Shown here in pieces: positions 16,897 through 25,723 of a DNA stretch of 64,000 bases. The notes below the pieces were generated by a model. That model saw only the letters and a list, made by a program, of their open reading frames with translations, did no database searches and was not told the origin of the DNA. The DNA comes from an uncultured Photobacterium sp. Lineage in GTDB: Bacteria; Pseudomonadota; Gammaproteobacteria; Enterobacterales; Vibrionaceae. The number at the start of each line of letters is the position of its first letter. The stretch's first letter is position 1. The DNA lies in NCBI RefSeq assembly GCF_947039875.1, contig NZ_CAMRAN010000015.1, positions 1 through 64,000 on the forward strand. The letters are read 5' to 3'. The translations under genes were made by a program, and so were the position numbers.

Positions 16897-18984
16897 ATGA
16901 CAGATTTATCTAAATACAGAAACATTGGTATTTTCGCGCACGTTGATGCGGGCAAAACTACTACAACAGAGCGTATCCTTAAGCTAACTGGCCAAATCCA
17001 CAAGATTGGTGAAGTTCATGACGGTGAGTCAACAACTGACTTCATGGAACAGGAAGCTGAGCGCGGTATTACTATCCAGTCTGCAGCAGTAAGCTGTTTC
17101 TGGAAAGATCACCGTTTTAACGTTATCGATACTCCGGGACACGTTGACTTCACAGTTGAAGTTTACCGTTCTCTTAAAGTACTTGATGGCGGCATCGGTG
17201 TATTCTGTGGTTCTGGTGGTGTTGAACCACAATCAGAAACTAACTGGCGTTACGCGAACGAATCAGAAGTTGCTCGTATCATCTTCGTTAACAAACTAGA
17301 CCGTATGGGCGCAGATTTCTTCCGCGTTACAGATCAAGTTAAGAAGGTACTAGGCGCTACTCCACTAATCATGACACTTCCAATCGGTCGTGAAGATGAT
17401 TTCGTTGGTGTTGTTGACGTTCTATCTCGTCAAGCTTTCGTATGGGATGACTCAGGTCTTCCAGAGAACTTCGAGGTTCTACCTGTTCCTGAAGACATGG
17501 TTGACGACGTTGAAGCTTACCGTGAAGAAATGATCGAAACTGCTCTTGAGCAAGACGACGATCTTCTAGAAGCTTACATGGAAGGTGAAGAACCTTCTAT
17601 CGAAGATATCAAGCGTTGTATCCGTGCTGGTACTCGTACTTGTACTTTCTTCCCAACGTTCTGTGGTTCAGCATTCAAAAACAAGGGTATGCAACTTGTT
17701 CTTGATGCGGTAATTGATTACCTACCTTCTCCAACAGAAGTAGACCCACAGCCGTTAACTGATCCAGAAACTGGCGAAGCGACTGGTGAAGTTGCAACAG
17801 TATCTGTTGACGAACCATTCAAAGCACTTGCATTCAAAATCATGGATGACCGCTTTGGTGCTCTAACATTCGTTCGTATTTACTCTGGTAAGCTAAACAA
17901 GGGTGACACAGTCCTTAACTCTGCTACAGGTAAAACTGAGCGTATCGGCCGTATGGTTGAGATGCAAGCAAACGACCGTAACGAACTTACTTCAGCACAA
18001 GCTGGTGATATCATCGCTATCGTTGGTATGAAGAACGTTCAAACTGGTCACACTCTTTGTGATATTAAGCACGAGTGTACTCTTGAGCCAATGATCTTCC
18101 CAACTCCAGTAATCTCGATTGCTGTAACGCCTAAAGATAAAGGCGGTTCTGAGAAAATGGGTATCGCGATCGGTAAAATGGTTGCAGAAGATCCATCTTT
18201 CCAAGTTGAAACTGACGAAGAAACTGGCGAAACAATCCTTAAAGGTATGGGTGAACTTCACCTAGACATTAAGGTTGATATCCTTAAGCGTACATACGGC
18301 GTAGACCTAATTGTTGGCCAACCTCAAGTAGCTTACCGTGAAACAATCACGAAGCCAGTTGAAGATAGCTACACGCATAAGAAGCAATCTGGTGGTTCTG
18401 GTCAGTTCGGTAAGATCGACTACATCATGAAACCAGGCGAAGTAGGTTCAGGCTTTACGTTCACATCATCAGTAATTGGTGGTAACGTTCCTAAAGAATT
18501 CTGGCCTGCAATCGAGAAAGGCTTCAAAGGCATGATGGATACTGGTGTTCTAGCTGGCTTCCCTGTTCTTGACGTTGAAATCGAGCTTCTTGATGGTGCA
18601 TTCCACGCAGTCGATTCATCTGCAGTAGCATTTGAAATCGCAGCGAAAGGCGCATTCCGTCAATCTATGCCTAAAGCTGGTGCGCAACTTCTTGAGCCAA
18701 TCATGAACGTTGACGTATTTACTCCAGAAGATCACGTTGGTGATGTTATCGGTGACCTTAACCGTCGTCGTGGCATGATCAAAGACCAGATCGCTGGCGT
18801 AACTGGTTCTCGTATTAAAGCTGACGTACCACTTTCAGAAATGTTTGGTTACATCGGTACTCTACGTACTATGACTTCTGGTCGTGGTCAGTTCTCTATG
18901 GAGTTCTCACACTACGCACCATGTCCTGCTAACGTTTCTGAAAAAGTTATCGCTGAGCAGAAAGAACGTAACGCTAAGAAGTAA
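16897..18984 (+). CDS. fusA2: Elongation factor G 2 (solitary EF-G paralogue)
   Basis: A 695-residue translational GTPase. G1 is [11 protein letters not shown] (residues 14-24), G3 is [12 protein letters not shown], and G4 is [10 protein letters not shown], so the GTPase is intact. The later domains contain the EF-G-typical [16 protein letters not shown] and [11 protein letters not shown]. It translocates tRNA and mRNA on the ribosome or acts in ribosome recycling. The gene stands alone; there is no rpsL, rpsG or tuf beside it, so it is not the str-operon copy. Codon use is visibly more biased than in its neighbours (mostly CGT, AAC, GGT and TTC), suggesting strong expression. It has its own promoter and terminator. 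Vibrio genomes carry a comparable second EF-G. Confidence 0.9.
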   Translation: MTDLSKYRNIGIFAHVDAGKTTTTERILKLTGQIHKIGEVHDGESTTDFMEQEAERGITIQSAAVSCFWKDHRFNVIDTPGHVDFTVEVYRSLKVLDGGIGVFCGSGGVEPQSETNWRYANESEVARIIFVNKLDRMGADFFRVTDQVKKVLGATPLIMTLPIGREDDFVGVVDVLSRQAFVWDDSGLPENFEVLPVPEDMVDDVEAYREEMIETALEQDDDLLEAYMEGEEPSIEDIKRCIRAGTRTCTFFPTFCGSAFKNKGMQLVLDAVIDYLPSPTEVDPQPLTDPETGEATGEVATVSVDEPFKALAFKIMDDRFGALTFVRIYSGKLNKGDTVLNSATGKTERIGRMVEMQANDRNELTSAQAGDIIAIVGMKNVQTGHTLCDIKHECTLEPMIFPTPVISIAVTPKDKGGSEKMGIAIGKMVAEDPSFQVETDEETGETILKGMGELHLDIKVDILKRTYGVDLIVGQPQVAYRETITKPVEDSYTHKKQSGGSGQFGKIDYIMKPGEVGSGFTFTSSVIGGNVPKEFWPAIEKGFKGMMDTGVLAGFPVLDVEIELLDGAFHAVDSSAVAFEIAAKGAFRQSMPKAGAQLLEPIMNVDVFTPEDHVGDVIGDLNRRRGMIKDQIAGVTGSRIKADVPLSEMFGYIGTLRTMTSGRGQFSMEFSHYAPCPANVSEKVIAEQKERNAKK

Positions 18985-19010
18985 TTTTTAAATTACGCTA
19001 AGTGATACAT

Positions 19011-19045
19011 TAACCCCGAGGACTTTGTTCTCGGGGTTATTTTTT
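19011..19045 (+). terminator. Strong terminator of fusA2
   Basis: AACCCCGAG-N8-CTCGGGGTT stem followed by ATTTTTT. Confidence 0.9.
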
Positions 19046-19243
19046 ACCTGTCCTTTAGACTGTTTTTATGTGTTCTCACGGCACTCTACTAATAAAATCA
19101 TAAGCCACTCCATCATATTACAACTTCATCTATCCTCTGCTCTACTACACCAGTAACATGCTTTTTTGCATTATAACGATCGTAATTACCGCTAAAATAA
19201 CTAGATACCCCCCCTATTTGAACGTAAAGAGTTACTTTTATTA

Positions 19244-19717
19244 ATGACAAGATATATGAATATTATTATTGATGACTTGCAAGGACACGCCATACAAGCA
19301 TTATTACAAGCACACTTGATAGATATGAATTCTACCGCTCCAGCAGAGAGCGTTCATGCCTTAGATCTAACCGAACTGAAACAACAGAGTGTGACTTTTT
19401 GGTCTATATGGCATCAAAATCAATTGGCAGGATGCGGCGCAATAAAGTGCTTAAATACAACCACAGCTGAAATAAAATCAATGCGAACTATTGATACATT
19501 TCGCGGCCAAGGTGTTGCATCACAATTACTGCAACATATTATTTCTTATGCCAAAACACAGGGCTATCAACAATTAAGTTTAGAGACAGGATCTATGGAC
19601 TTCTTTGCTGCGTCACGCGCTCTTTATGCAAAGCATGGGTTTATCGAATGTCCACCCTTTGCTGATTATCAACCCGATCCTCATAGCACTTTTATGACAT
19701 TAGATCTGCAGGCATAA
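19244..19717 (+). CDS. GNAT-family N-acetyltransferase
   Basis: A 157-residue GNAT protein. The acetyl-CoA loop is FRGQGVASQLLQHII, preceded by the strand AEIKSMRTIDT and followed by LSLETGSMDFFAASRALYAKHGF, a common GNAT pattern. Such enzymes acetylate small amines or proteins; the substrate is unknown. Neither the ATG at 19244 nor the one four codons later has a strong ribosome binding site. It has its own terminator, which is shared with the convergent torS gene. Confidence 0.8.
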   Translation: MTRYMNIIIDDLQGHAIQALLQAHLIDMNSTAPAESVHALDLTELKQQSVTFWSIWHQNQLAGCGAIKCLNTTTAEIKSMRTIDTFRGQGVASQLLQHIISYAKTQGYQQLSLETGSMDFFAASRALYAKHGFIECPPFADYQPDPHSTFMTLDLQA

Positions 19718-19744
19718 AAAAGAACGCCGAAGCGTTCTTTTTTA
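19718..19744. terminator. Bidirectional terminator
   Basis: AAAGAACGC-CGAA-GCGTTCTTT stem with a stable tetraloop and U runs on both strands, between the acetyltransferase and torS. Confidence 0.9.
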
Positions 19745-19768
19745 TTATAACGATTACATTACTAACCA

Positions 19769-22684
19769 TTAATCATTAAGAAAAGTCGTTGCTAACGCCG
19801 CGACAGAATCATCAAACACTTGCTGTAATGGTACAACCTCAAGCCCCTCAATAGAGCCTTCTTGGGCTGCTTTCTCAAACGTTAAACATAATTGATGTAA
19901 CTGCATTAACCCCATCGTACCAGCAGCACCTTTCAATGTATGAGCTTGCTTAGCGATATCCGGTAAATCATTATCAGCAATAGCTTGATGCAACATGGCA
20001 AGTGTCTTACTGGCCGAATCACCAAACAAATTAATCAGTTGTTTTACTTGCGCTTCGCCTAGTACTTGTAAATCACTGCCTAAAACAGATTCTTTCACTA
20101 ATGGAAATAACTCATCATTCTCAACAAATTGCGGTTTTTCCTCACCCGCCCCTTTCTCAATAACCACGCGTTTATCTCCTTTTAAAATACTGCTTATCGT
20201 ATCAATTAATTGTTGCTCAACTAAAGGCTTAGGTAAGAAACCTGCAAACCCTGCATTTAAGTAAATTTCAACTTCTTCTCTAAACACATGTGCAGAAAAG
20301 GCGACCATCGGTGTCGGCTCTTGCCAAGTATCCTTACGATGACTATCAATACGGCGTAATTGATGTAATAGCGTTACACCATCGGTATCGGGTAAATTAA
20401 TATCAAGTAACGCTAAATCAAACTGTTCATTTTGATAAAACCGTTCAGCTTGAACACCGTCTTCCGCAATGACAACACTATGACCTAGCCGTTTAAGGAA
20501 CCCTTCTGCAACCATGCTGTTTACAGGATTATCTTCAACTAATAGAATGTGCGCAGCAGGAACCAGCACTTGGTCAACATCCGTATTTAATCTCACTTGA
20601 CCACGTTCAAGCGGTAATGAGAACCAGAAACAACTCCCAGTGCCAACAATTGAATCAACGCCTATTTCACCATCCATTGCAGCCACTATGTGTTTACTAA
20701 TGGCTAAGCCTAAGCCTGTACCTTCAATTGATTTTCGCCCTGCTTCTGCTTGCTGGAAAGCACTAAATAATAATGATTGTTCGTTGCTATCAATGCCAAT
20801 ACCTGTATCTTGAACGGAAAATAATATTTCATCAGCCATATCAGGATGCGGCTGAACAGTGATGGTAACTTTACCTTTATCGGTAAATTTAATCGCATTA
20901 CCTACCAAATTGACTAACACTTGTCGAATACGACTTTCATCACCCAACCAAATCGCATCAGCATTAGGTTCAATATAATATTCAAACCCAATCCGTTTCG
21001 CCATTGCTCGGCCTTGAAGCATATTAAATACATCAACAACCATCCGTTTTAAAGCAAAGTCGCTCGGTCTTATATCTAAGTGCCCCGCTTCGATTTTAGA
21101 GTAATCAAGAATGTCATTTAGAATATCTAATAATGTTTCACCACTACGATTAATCACATCTAAATAGCGTTTTTGTTGTGTGCTTAATGCGGTATCAGCC
21201 AATAATGATGCCGTACCTAATACGCCATTCATCGGTGTTCTAATTTCATGACTCATGGTCGCTAAGAAGGCCGATTTAGCACGGTTCGCTTTTTCAGCTT
21301 CATCACGCGCTTTATAATGGTTATACACTTCTTCGTTTAAGCGACTATTGATACTCTCTAACTCACCCGTTCGTTTAGCAACCAACCGTTCTAGACTTGC
21401 TTTGTGCTGCTGTAATTCCTGACGAATTTTAGCTTCAGCTTGCGCTAATCGATGCCGTTCACTCGCGGTATCACGTGCCACTAAAATAGCCCGACCCATT
21501 TGTGCTAATTCATCATCACCATCAACATCTAATTGAATACATAAGTCACCACGCGCCAGTGATAACAAAGCACGACTGTAGTGATTAATACGGCAAATAA
21601 CGCGAACATAAACAATACGCCACATAATTAACACTAAGGCGAGTAATCCAATACCTGAAATCACAATCAGTGTATTACGAGCAACAGTCAATGTTTGATC
21701 GACCTGCTTAACGGCTTGTTGAGTATTGGTATTAGCAGCAACAATAATATTATCAACCGTGCTGTTTAATTCTTGGAACAAAACTAAGTTTTGTTGATCT
21801 AAACGTTGTACATCTTGTTTGGCGTAAATAAGCTGTTCACTCACTCCAAATAATACATTGCCGCGCTCAAGTTTCGCCGTTTCTTTCATTAGCTGCTCAG
21901 AACGACTAGGATCTTCAACAGACTTAACGCGATGACTAATAATATTGATCGCATTATTAAATCGTTTTTTTAATGCCACCAACGACTTAATATCTATAAT
22001 ACGTTCAGAATCATCTAACATATTAATCACTTGTAATGATAAAAAACGTAACTCAAACAAACGCTCAGATAAGTCCATATCGACTTCAACTAAGCTATCT
22101 AATGCGTTATAGACCGCAGGTTTATTATTTTCAGCTACAAGATCATAAATGCGAGACACGTTTGCGACGGCAATAGTATTCGCATTTGCCACTTGAGATT
22201 GTGACAAACTGTCAATTTGATGTGTGGCTTTGGTCATCGCTGCAATTATTTCATCGAGTTGACTTTGCAAATCGATTTGTCGACCAACAAGTAATCCAAG
22301 TAGGGCTAAATTATCAACAATGCGTTTTACATCATCTTCTAATTTCAACATTAATGGTTGATCAAAAGAATACTGCTCAAGTGCATGTAAGCTACGAGTC
22401 AAAGCCTCAATATGTACGGTTAATGCTCGCCCTTGCTGCATTCGTTCTGATTCAAGTTTCGATTTAGCAAGAACTTGAGCATTAAAGATAATACGTGAGC
22501 TTAAATCTGATAATTTTCGCGCTTCAGCTAATGAAGGTACCGCAGAATTAATCACTGTACGCTCGGTTTTAGCAACTAACGAAAAGCCTGCCACACCAAT
22601 CATCACCGCAATGATCATCAAACCAGCCATGGCAGAAAAGGCTAATAACAGTTTGGCTCCGATACCTTTTCGGGTGAACGTCAT
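19769..22684 (-). CDS. torS: TorS-like hybrid sensor histidine kinase
   Basis: A 971-residue tripartite kinase. Order of domains: a membrane segment at about 10-35, a long helical periplasmic sensor, a second membrane segment at about 335-357, a HAMP-like linker and coiled coil, then the kinase with H-box ATMSHEIRTPMNG (His479), a receiver with LLDINLPDTDG (Asp761), and an HPt domain with AHTLKGAAG (His915). This is the architecture of TorS, which senses TMAO together with TorT and passes phosphate to TorR. The divergent neighbour is torT, supporting the name. torR is not in the window, so the final response regulator must be encoded elsewhere. Confidence 0.88.
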   Translation of the reverse strand: MTFTRKGIGAKLLLAFSAMAGLMIIAVMIGVAGFSLVAKTERTVINSAVPSLAEARKLSDLSSRIIFNAQVLAKSKLESERMQQGRALTVHIEALTRSLHALEQYSFDQPLMLKLEDDVKRIVDNLALLGLLVGRQIDLQSQLDEIIAAMTKATHQIDSLSQSQVANANTIAVANVSRIYDLVAENNKPAVYNALDSLVEVDMDLSERLFELRFLSLQVINMLDDSERIIDIKSLVALKKRFNNAINIISHRVKSVEDPSRSEQLMKETAKLERGNVLFGVSEQLIYAKQDVQRLDQQNLVLFQELNSTVDNIIVAANTNTQQAVKQVDQTLTVARNTLIVISGIGLLALVLIMWRIVYVRVICRINHYSRALLSLARGDLCIQLDVDGDDELAQMGRAILVARDTASERHRLAQAEAKIRQELQQHKASLERLVAKRTGELESINSRLNEEVYNHYKARDEAEKANRAKSAFLATMSHEIRTPMNGVLGTASLLADTALSTQQKRYLDVINRSGETLLDILNDILDYSKIEAGHLDIRPSDFALKRMVVDVFNMLQGRAMAKRIGFEYYIEPNADAIWLGDESRIRQVLVNLVGNAIKFTDKGKVTITVQPHPDMADEILFSVQDTGIGIDSNEQSLLFSAFQQAEAGRKSIEGTGLGLAISKHIVAAMDGEIGVDSIVGTGSCFWFSLPLERGQVRLNTDVDQVLVPAAHILLVEDNPVNSMVAEGFLKRLGHSVVIAEDGVQAERFYQNEQFDLALLDINLPDTDGVTLLHQLRRIDSHRKDTWQEPTPMVAFSAHVFREEVEIYLNAGFAGFLPKPLVEQQLIDTISSILKGDKRVVIEKGAGEEKPQFVENDELFPLVKESVLGSDLQVLGEAQVKQLINLFGDSASKTLAMLHQAIADNDLPDIAKQAHTLKGAAGTMGLMQLHQLCLTFEKAAQEGSIEGLEVVPLQQVFDDSVAALATTFLND

Positions 22685-22717
22685 AAATAGTCTCTATCTC
22701 AAAAATCTTGTTTAGAA

Positions 22718-22727
22718 CAGTTCATAA
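22718..22727 (+). promoter_or_regulatory. Candidate TorR box in the torS-torT gap
   Basis: CAGTTCATAA agrees with the E. coli TorR box CTGTTCATAT at 8 of 10 positions. It lies between the divergent torS and torT starts, where autoregulation would be plausible. It is a single copy, whereas the E. coli promoter has several. Confidence 0.35.
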
Positions 22728-22832
22728 TCAGCATAAATATGCCTTGTTCGATACTGGCTATTTCACCAGACACAATAAAACGGTACTATTTTGCCAGCGA
22801 TATGGCTTTAGACCTAAATAATGTTGGTAACA

Positions 22833-23903
22833 ATGCGCATTTTATTTTTTATGTTAATGATACTCTCTGCTCAATCTGCGTTTGCGCTTGAGGTGATCTC
22901 ATATAAACCCCCTTTTCAGACGGATAAAAAACCGACGAAAATTCAATATTCTTTTTTAACCTCAGTTTCCAAGCCGTGGAAAGTATGCGCAGTGTACCCA
23001 CATTTAAAAGATTCTTATTGGTTATCGATCAATTATGGAATGGTTGAGCAAGCAAAAAAGCTGGGTATTACATTAAAAGTGCTTGAAGCAGGTGGCTATA
23101 GCAACCTTGATAAACAACAAAGTCAACTTATTGCTTGTCGTGATTGGGGGGCAGATGCCATCATTTTAGGCACCGTCGATGCTCAAGCTTATAACGGTAA
23201 ACTATCCAAATTAATTGGTAATATTCCGGTCTTTTTGATGACCAATGACATCGATTTTTCTGATCCTGACATTGGTCAACATGTAAAAGCAAAAGTTGGT
23301 GTCGATTGGTATGAAATGGGAAAAGCCGCAGGTACTTACCTTGCAAAACACCACCCTAAAGGTTCAGGTAAAGTACGCATTGCATGGCTACCTGGACCAC
23401 AGTTACGTGGTGGAACCAAACCTGTAACGAAAGGTTTTAAAGCGGCTATTGCCAATAGTGATGTCGAAATTATAACGACCTTATGGGGCGATAACAGCAA
23501 AGAACTCCAACGTAACCTATTACAGCAATTATTTACCGACTATAAAAACATTGATTATATTGTCGGTGGCGCAGTTGCCGCAGAAGTTGCCATCAGTGAA
23601 TTGCGTACCAACAATATTACCGATATAAAAATAGTCTCAACCTACCTTAGTCATGGTGTTTATCGTGGTTTACGCCGCCATAAGATTTTATTTGCACCAA
23701 CCGATAAAATGGCAGAACAAGCGCGGCTATCAATCGATCAAACAGTACGTTATCTAGAAAAAAAACCTGTCACACTGGATATTTCGCCATTAATTGTTGA
23801 TTTAACGCCACAGTATTTACCAGCCACAGTTATTGGTGATTCTTTATCTCCGGCAGAATTTAGACCCTCATTCTATGTTAATAATCATCATATCAGTAGA
23901 TAG
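22833..23903 (+). CDS. torT: TMAO-sensing periplasmic binding protein TorT
   Basis: A 356-residue periplasmic binding protein close to E. coli TorT: a signal peptide (RILFFMLMILSAQSAFA), then PWKVCAVYPHLKDSYWLSINYGM, LKVLEAGGYSNLDKQQ, a VGVDWYEMG region, WLPGP, the RNLLQQLF region, and LSHGVYRGLRR. TorT binds TMAO and activates TorS in the periplasm. The start at 22833 was chosen because the signal peptide begins there; a start four codons upstream is also open. It is divergent from torS and followed by an unrelated gene (mgsA), not by torR as in enterobacteria. Confidence 0.9.
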   Translation: MRILFFMLMILSAQSAFALEVISYKPPFQTDKKPTKIQYSFLTSVSKPWKVCAVYPHLKDSYWLSINYGMVEQAKKLGITLKVLEAGGYSNLDKQQSQLIACRDWGADAIILGTVDAQAYNGKLSKLIGNIPVFLMTNDIDFSDPDIGQHVKAKVGVDWYEMGKAAGTYLAKHHPKGSGKVRIAWLPGPQLRGGTKPVTKGFKAAIANSDVEIITTLWGDNSKELQRNLLQQLFTDYKNIDYIVGGAVAAEVAISELRTNNITDIKIVSTYLSHGVYRGLRRHKILFAPTDKMAEQARLSIDQTVRYLEKKPVTLDISPLIVDLTPQYLPATVIGDSLSPAEFRPSFYVNNHHISR

Positions 23904-24060
23904 GCTATGCCTAAATGGTGACTATAAAGATGAATATCAATAATTTATGGGTTACCACAAAATTTTAGCCTAATTTGATTTACACTATGCCTAGTCTTTG
24001 TTACTTATAAGCATCATCACCTAGTTTCATCAAGATGAATTTGAGATAAAAAGGAAGAGC

Positions 24061-24519
24061 ATGATCACTACAACACGCAAAATGGCAGCTAAAAAAAATA
24101 TCGCTTTAGTTGCTCATGATAATTGCAAAACAGCTTTACTGCGCTGGGTAAAAGAACACCAGCATAAGTTAGCAAGTCATGAACTCTATGCAACCGGTAC
24201 TACTGGGCACCTACTCGCAAAAGAAACTGGCTTACCCATCAGTTGTTTAATCAGTGGCCCAATGGGTGGCGATCAACAACTAGGTGCATTAATTTCACAA
24301 AGCAAAATTGATATTATGATCTTCTTTTGGGACCCACTTAATGCAGTTCCACATGATCCTGACGTGAAAGCATTATTACGTATATCTGCTGTGTGGAATA
24401 TTCCCGTTGCAACTAACCGTGCAAGTGCCAACTTTATTGTTACCTCACCGTTACTTGATAAAGAAATTGATATTGAAATTCCAGACTATGATGCCTACCT
24501 TAAAGAACGTATTGATTAA
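24061..24519 (+). CDS. mgsA: Methylglyoxal synthase
   Basis: A 152-residue enzyme that converts dihydroxyacetone phosphate to methylglyoxal and phosphate, a bypass that relieves sugar-phosphate stress. Family motifs include [10 protein letters not shown] (start of the fold), [15 protein letters not shown] (phosphate-binding loop), [34 protein letters not shown] with catalytic Asp, and the [13 protein letters not shown] segment. The ribosome binding site GGAAGAG is strong. The neighbours helD and yccS match the E. coli mgsA-helD-yccF-yccS order, except that yccF is missing and a medium-chain reductase gene is inserted. Confidence 0.95.
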   Translation: MITTTRKMAAKKNIALVAHDNCKTALLRWVKEHQHKLASHELYATGTTGHLLAKETGLPISCLISGPMGGDQQLGALISQSKIDIMIFFWDPLNAVPHDPDVKALLRISAVWNIPVATNRASANFIVTSPLLDKEIDIEIPDYDAYLKERID

Positions 24520-24548
24520 GCATCAATAGCTTTCGTTATTTTAATCAC

Positions 24549-24577
24549 AAGCCTTCACTTATATCGAAGGCTTTTTA
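24549..24577 (+). terminator. Terminator of mgsA
   Basis: AAGCCTTC-N10-GAAGGCTT stem followed by TTTATTATTT. Confidence 0.8.
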
Positions 24578-24652
24578 TTATTTAAAGACGATATGTTAGG
24601 CAAAAAAAATAATTCATTATATGGTTATAAGTAGTATTTCAAGGAGTCGCCT

Positions 24653-25633
24653 ATGCAAGCGTGGATTTTACAACAACCAGATGGGCTTCAAGCCTTATCA
24701 CTCACGACTACCAATAAACCAATACCAACCGCAGATGAAATTTGCGTAAAAGTTGCTGCCGTTGGATTAAATCCTATCGATTACAAGCTAACCAACTGGG
24801 GATATGCGACGTGGAATTACCCACAAATCATCGGATTAGATGTTGCGGGTAGCATTGAAAGTGTCGGAAAAAATGTTCACCACTTTCATATCAACGATAG
24901 AGTTATGTTTTTTGCCGATCCTCGTACTGCTGGTGGATTTGCAGAATATATCTGTGTAAAAGCTATTGCGGTAAGTCGCATCCCACTCGCATTATCATTT
25001 ACCGATGCTGCCGCACTCCCCTGTGCTGGCTATAGCGCATGGATAGCAGTCCACGATAAATTACGCGTTACGGCTGGACAGCATATTGCAATAACAGGCG
25101 CCGGAGGTGGTGTAGGTGGATTTGCCGCACAATTAGCCAAACTTGCAGGCGCGCATGTCTATGCCATTGCTGAACGGCAACACCATGCCCGATTACTTAA
25201 TTACGGTATTGATGCGGTTATTTGTCCTCAACAAAATGTTGCACTTGAGCTAATAAACCTTACTGAAGATAGATTATTGCATGGCGTAATTGATTGTATC
25301 TCAGCTAAATCAGGCAGCATAATGAGTGCCTTGATTCGTTATAATGGCCATATTGTTATGGTTGCAAATCAGTTTGACCAAGTCCCCCTAGTCGCGACCA
25401 CTAAAGCCCTCAGCATTCACGAAGTCGCCCTTCATGGCACCTATGCCCATGGCACTCTGGAACATATTACTCATCTGGCTGATATTGGTAATAATCTAAG
25501 TGATTTAGTTACTAATGGTCATTTACACAGCATGGTCGAAAAAATCGTCCCATTTGATAAGCTCGCCGTTGCGATGACTGAATTAAAAAACAATACCCAT
25601 TCAGGTAAAATTGTCGTTCACGTCAGCTCATAA
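24653..25633 (+). CDS. Zinc-free medium-chain dehydrogenase/reductase (quinone oxidoreductase-like)
   Basis: A 326-residue MDR-superfamily enzyme. The N-terminal catalytic domain has GLNPIDYKLTNWG and GLDVAGSIESVG; the NADPH-binding Rossmann motif is AITGAGGGVGGFAAQLAKLAGAHV. The Cys ligands of the structural and catalytic zinc sites are absent, which points to the quinone oxidoreductase or enoyl reductase branch. AAGGAG lies upstream of the ATG at 24653. It sits between mgsA and helD but is terminated separately, so no functional link to methylglyoxal can be claimed from position alone, though reduction of reactive carbonyls would be consistent. Confidence 0.8.
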   Translation: MQAWILQQPDGLQALSLTTTNKPIPTADEICVKVAAVGLNPIDYKLTNWGYATWNYPQIIGLDVAGSIESVGKNVHHFHINDRVMFFADPRTAGGFAEYICVKAIAVSRIPLALSFTDAAALPCAGYSAWIAVHDKLRVTAGQHIAITGAGGGVGGFAAQLAKLAGAHVYAIAERQHHARLLNYGIDAVICPQQNVALELINLTEDRLLHGVIDCISAKSGSIMSALIRYNGHIVMVANQFDQVPLVATTKALSIHEVALHGTYAHGTLEHITHLADIGNNLSDLVTNGHLHSMVEKIVPFDKLAVAMTELKNNTHSGKIVVHVSS

Positions 25634-25650
25634 CATAAAATTTGAATCAC

Positions 25651-25710
25651 AAAAAGCCCTGTATTATTTATCGCTATAGTAACAAGCAATCATAAATAAC
25701 AGGGCTTCTA
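25651..25710 (-). terminator. Terminator of helD
   Basis: AAGCCCTGT and TATTTAT pair with ATAAATA and ACAGGGCTT around a 22-base loop. The minus-strand copy ends in TTTTT, which suits helD; the plus strand has only a short T run for the reductase gene. Confidence 0.65.
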
Positions 25711-25723
25711 TAACTAATAATAT

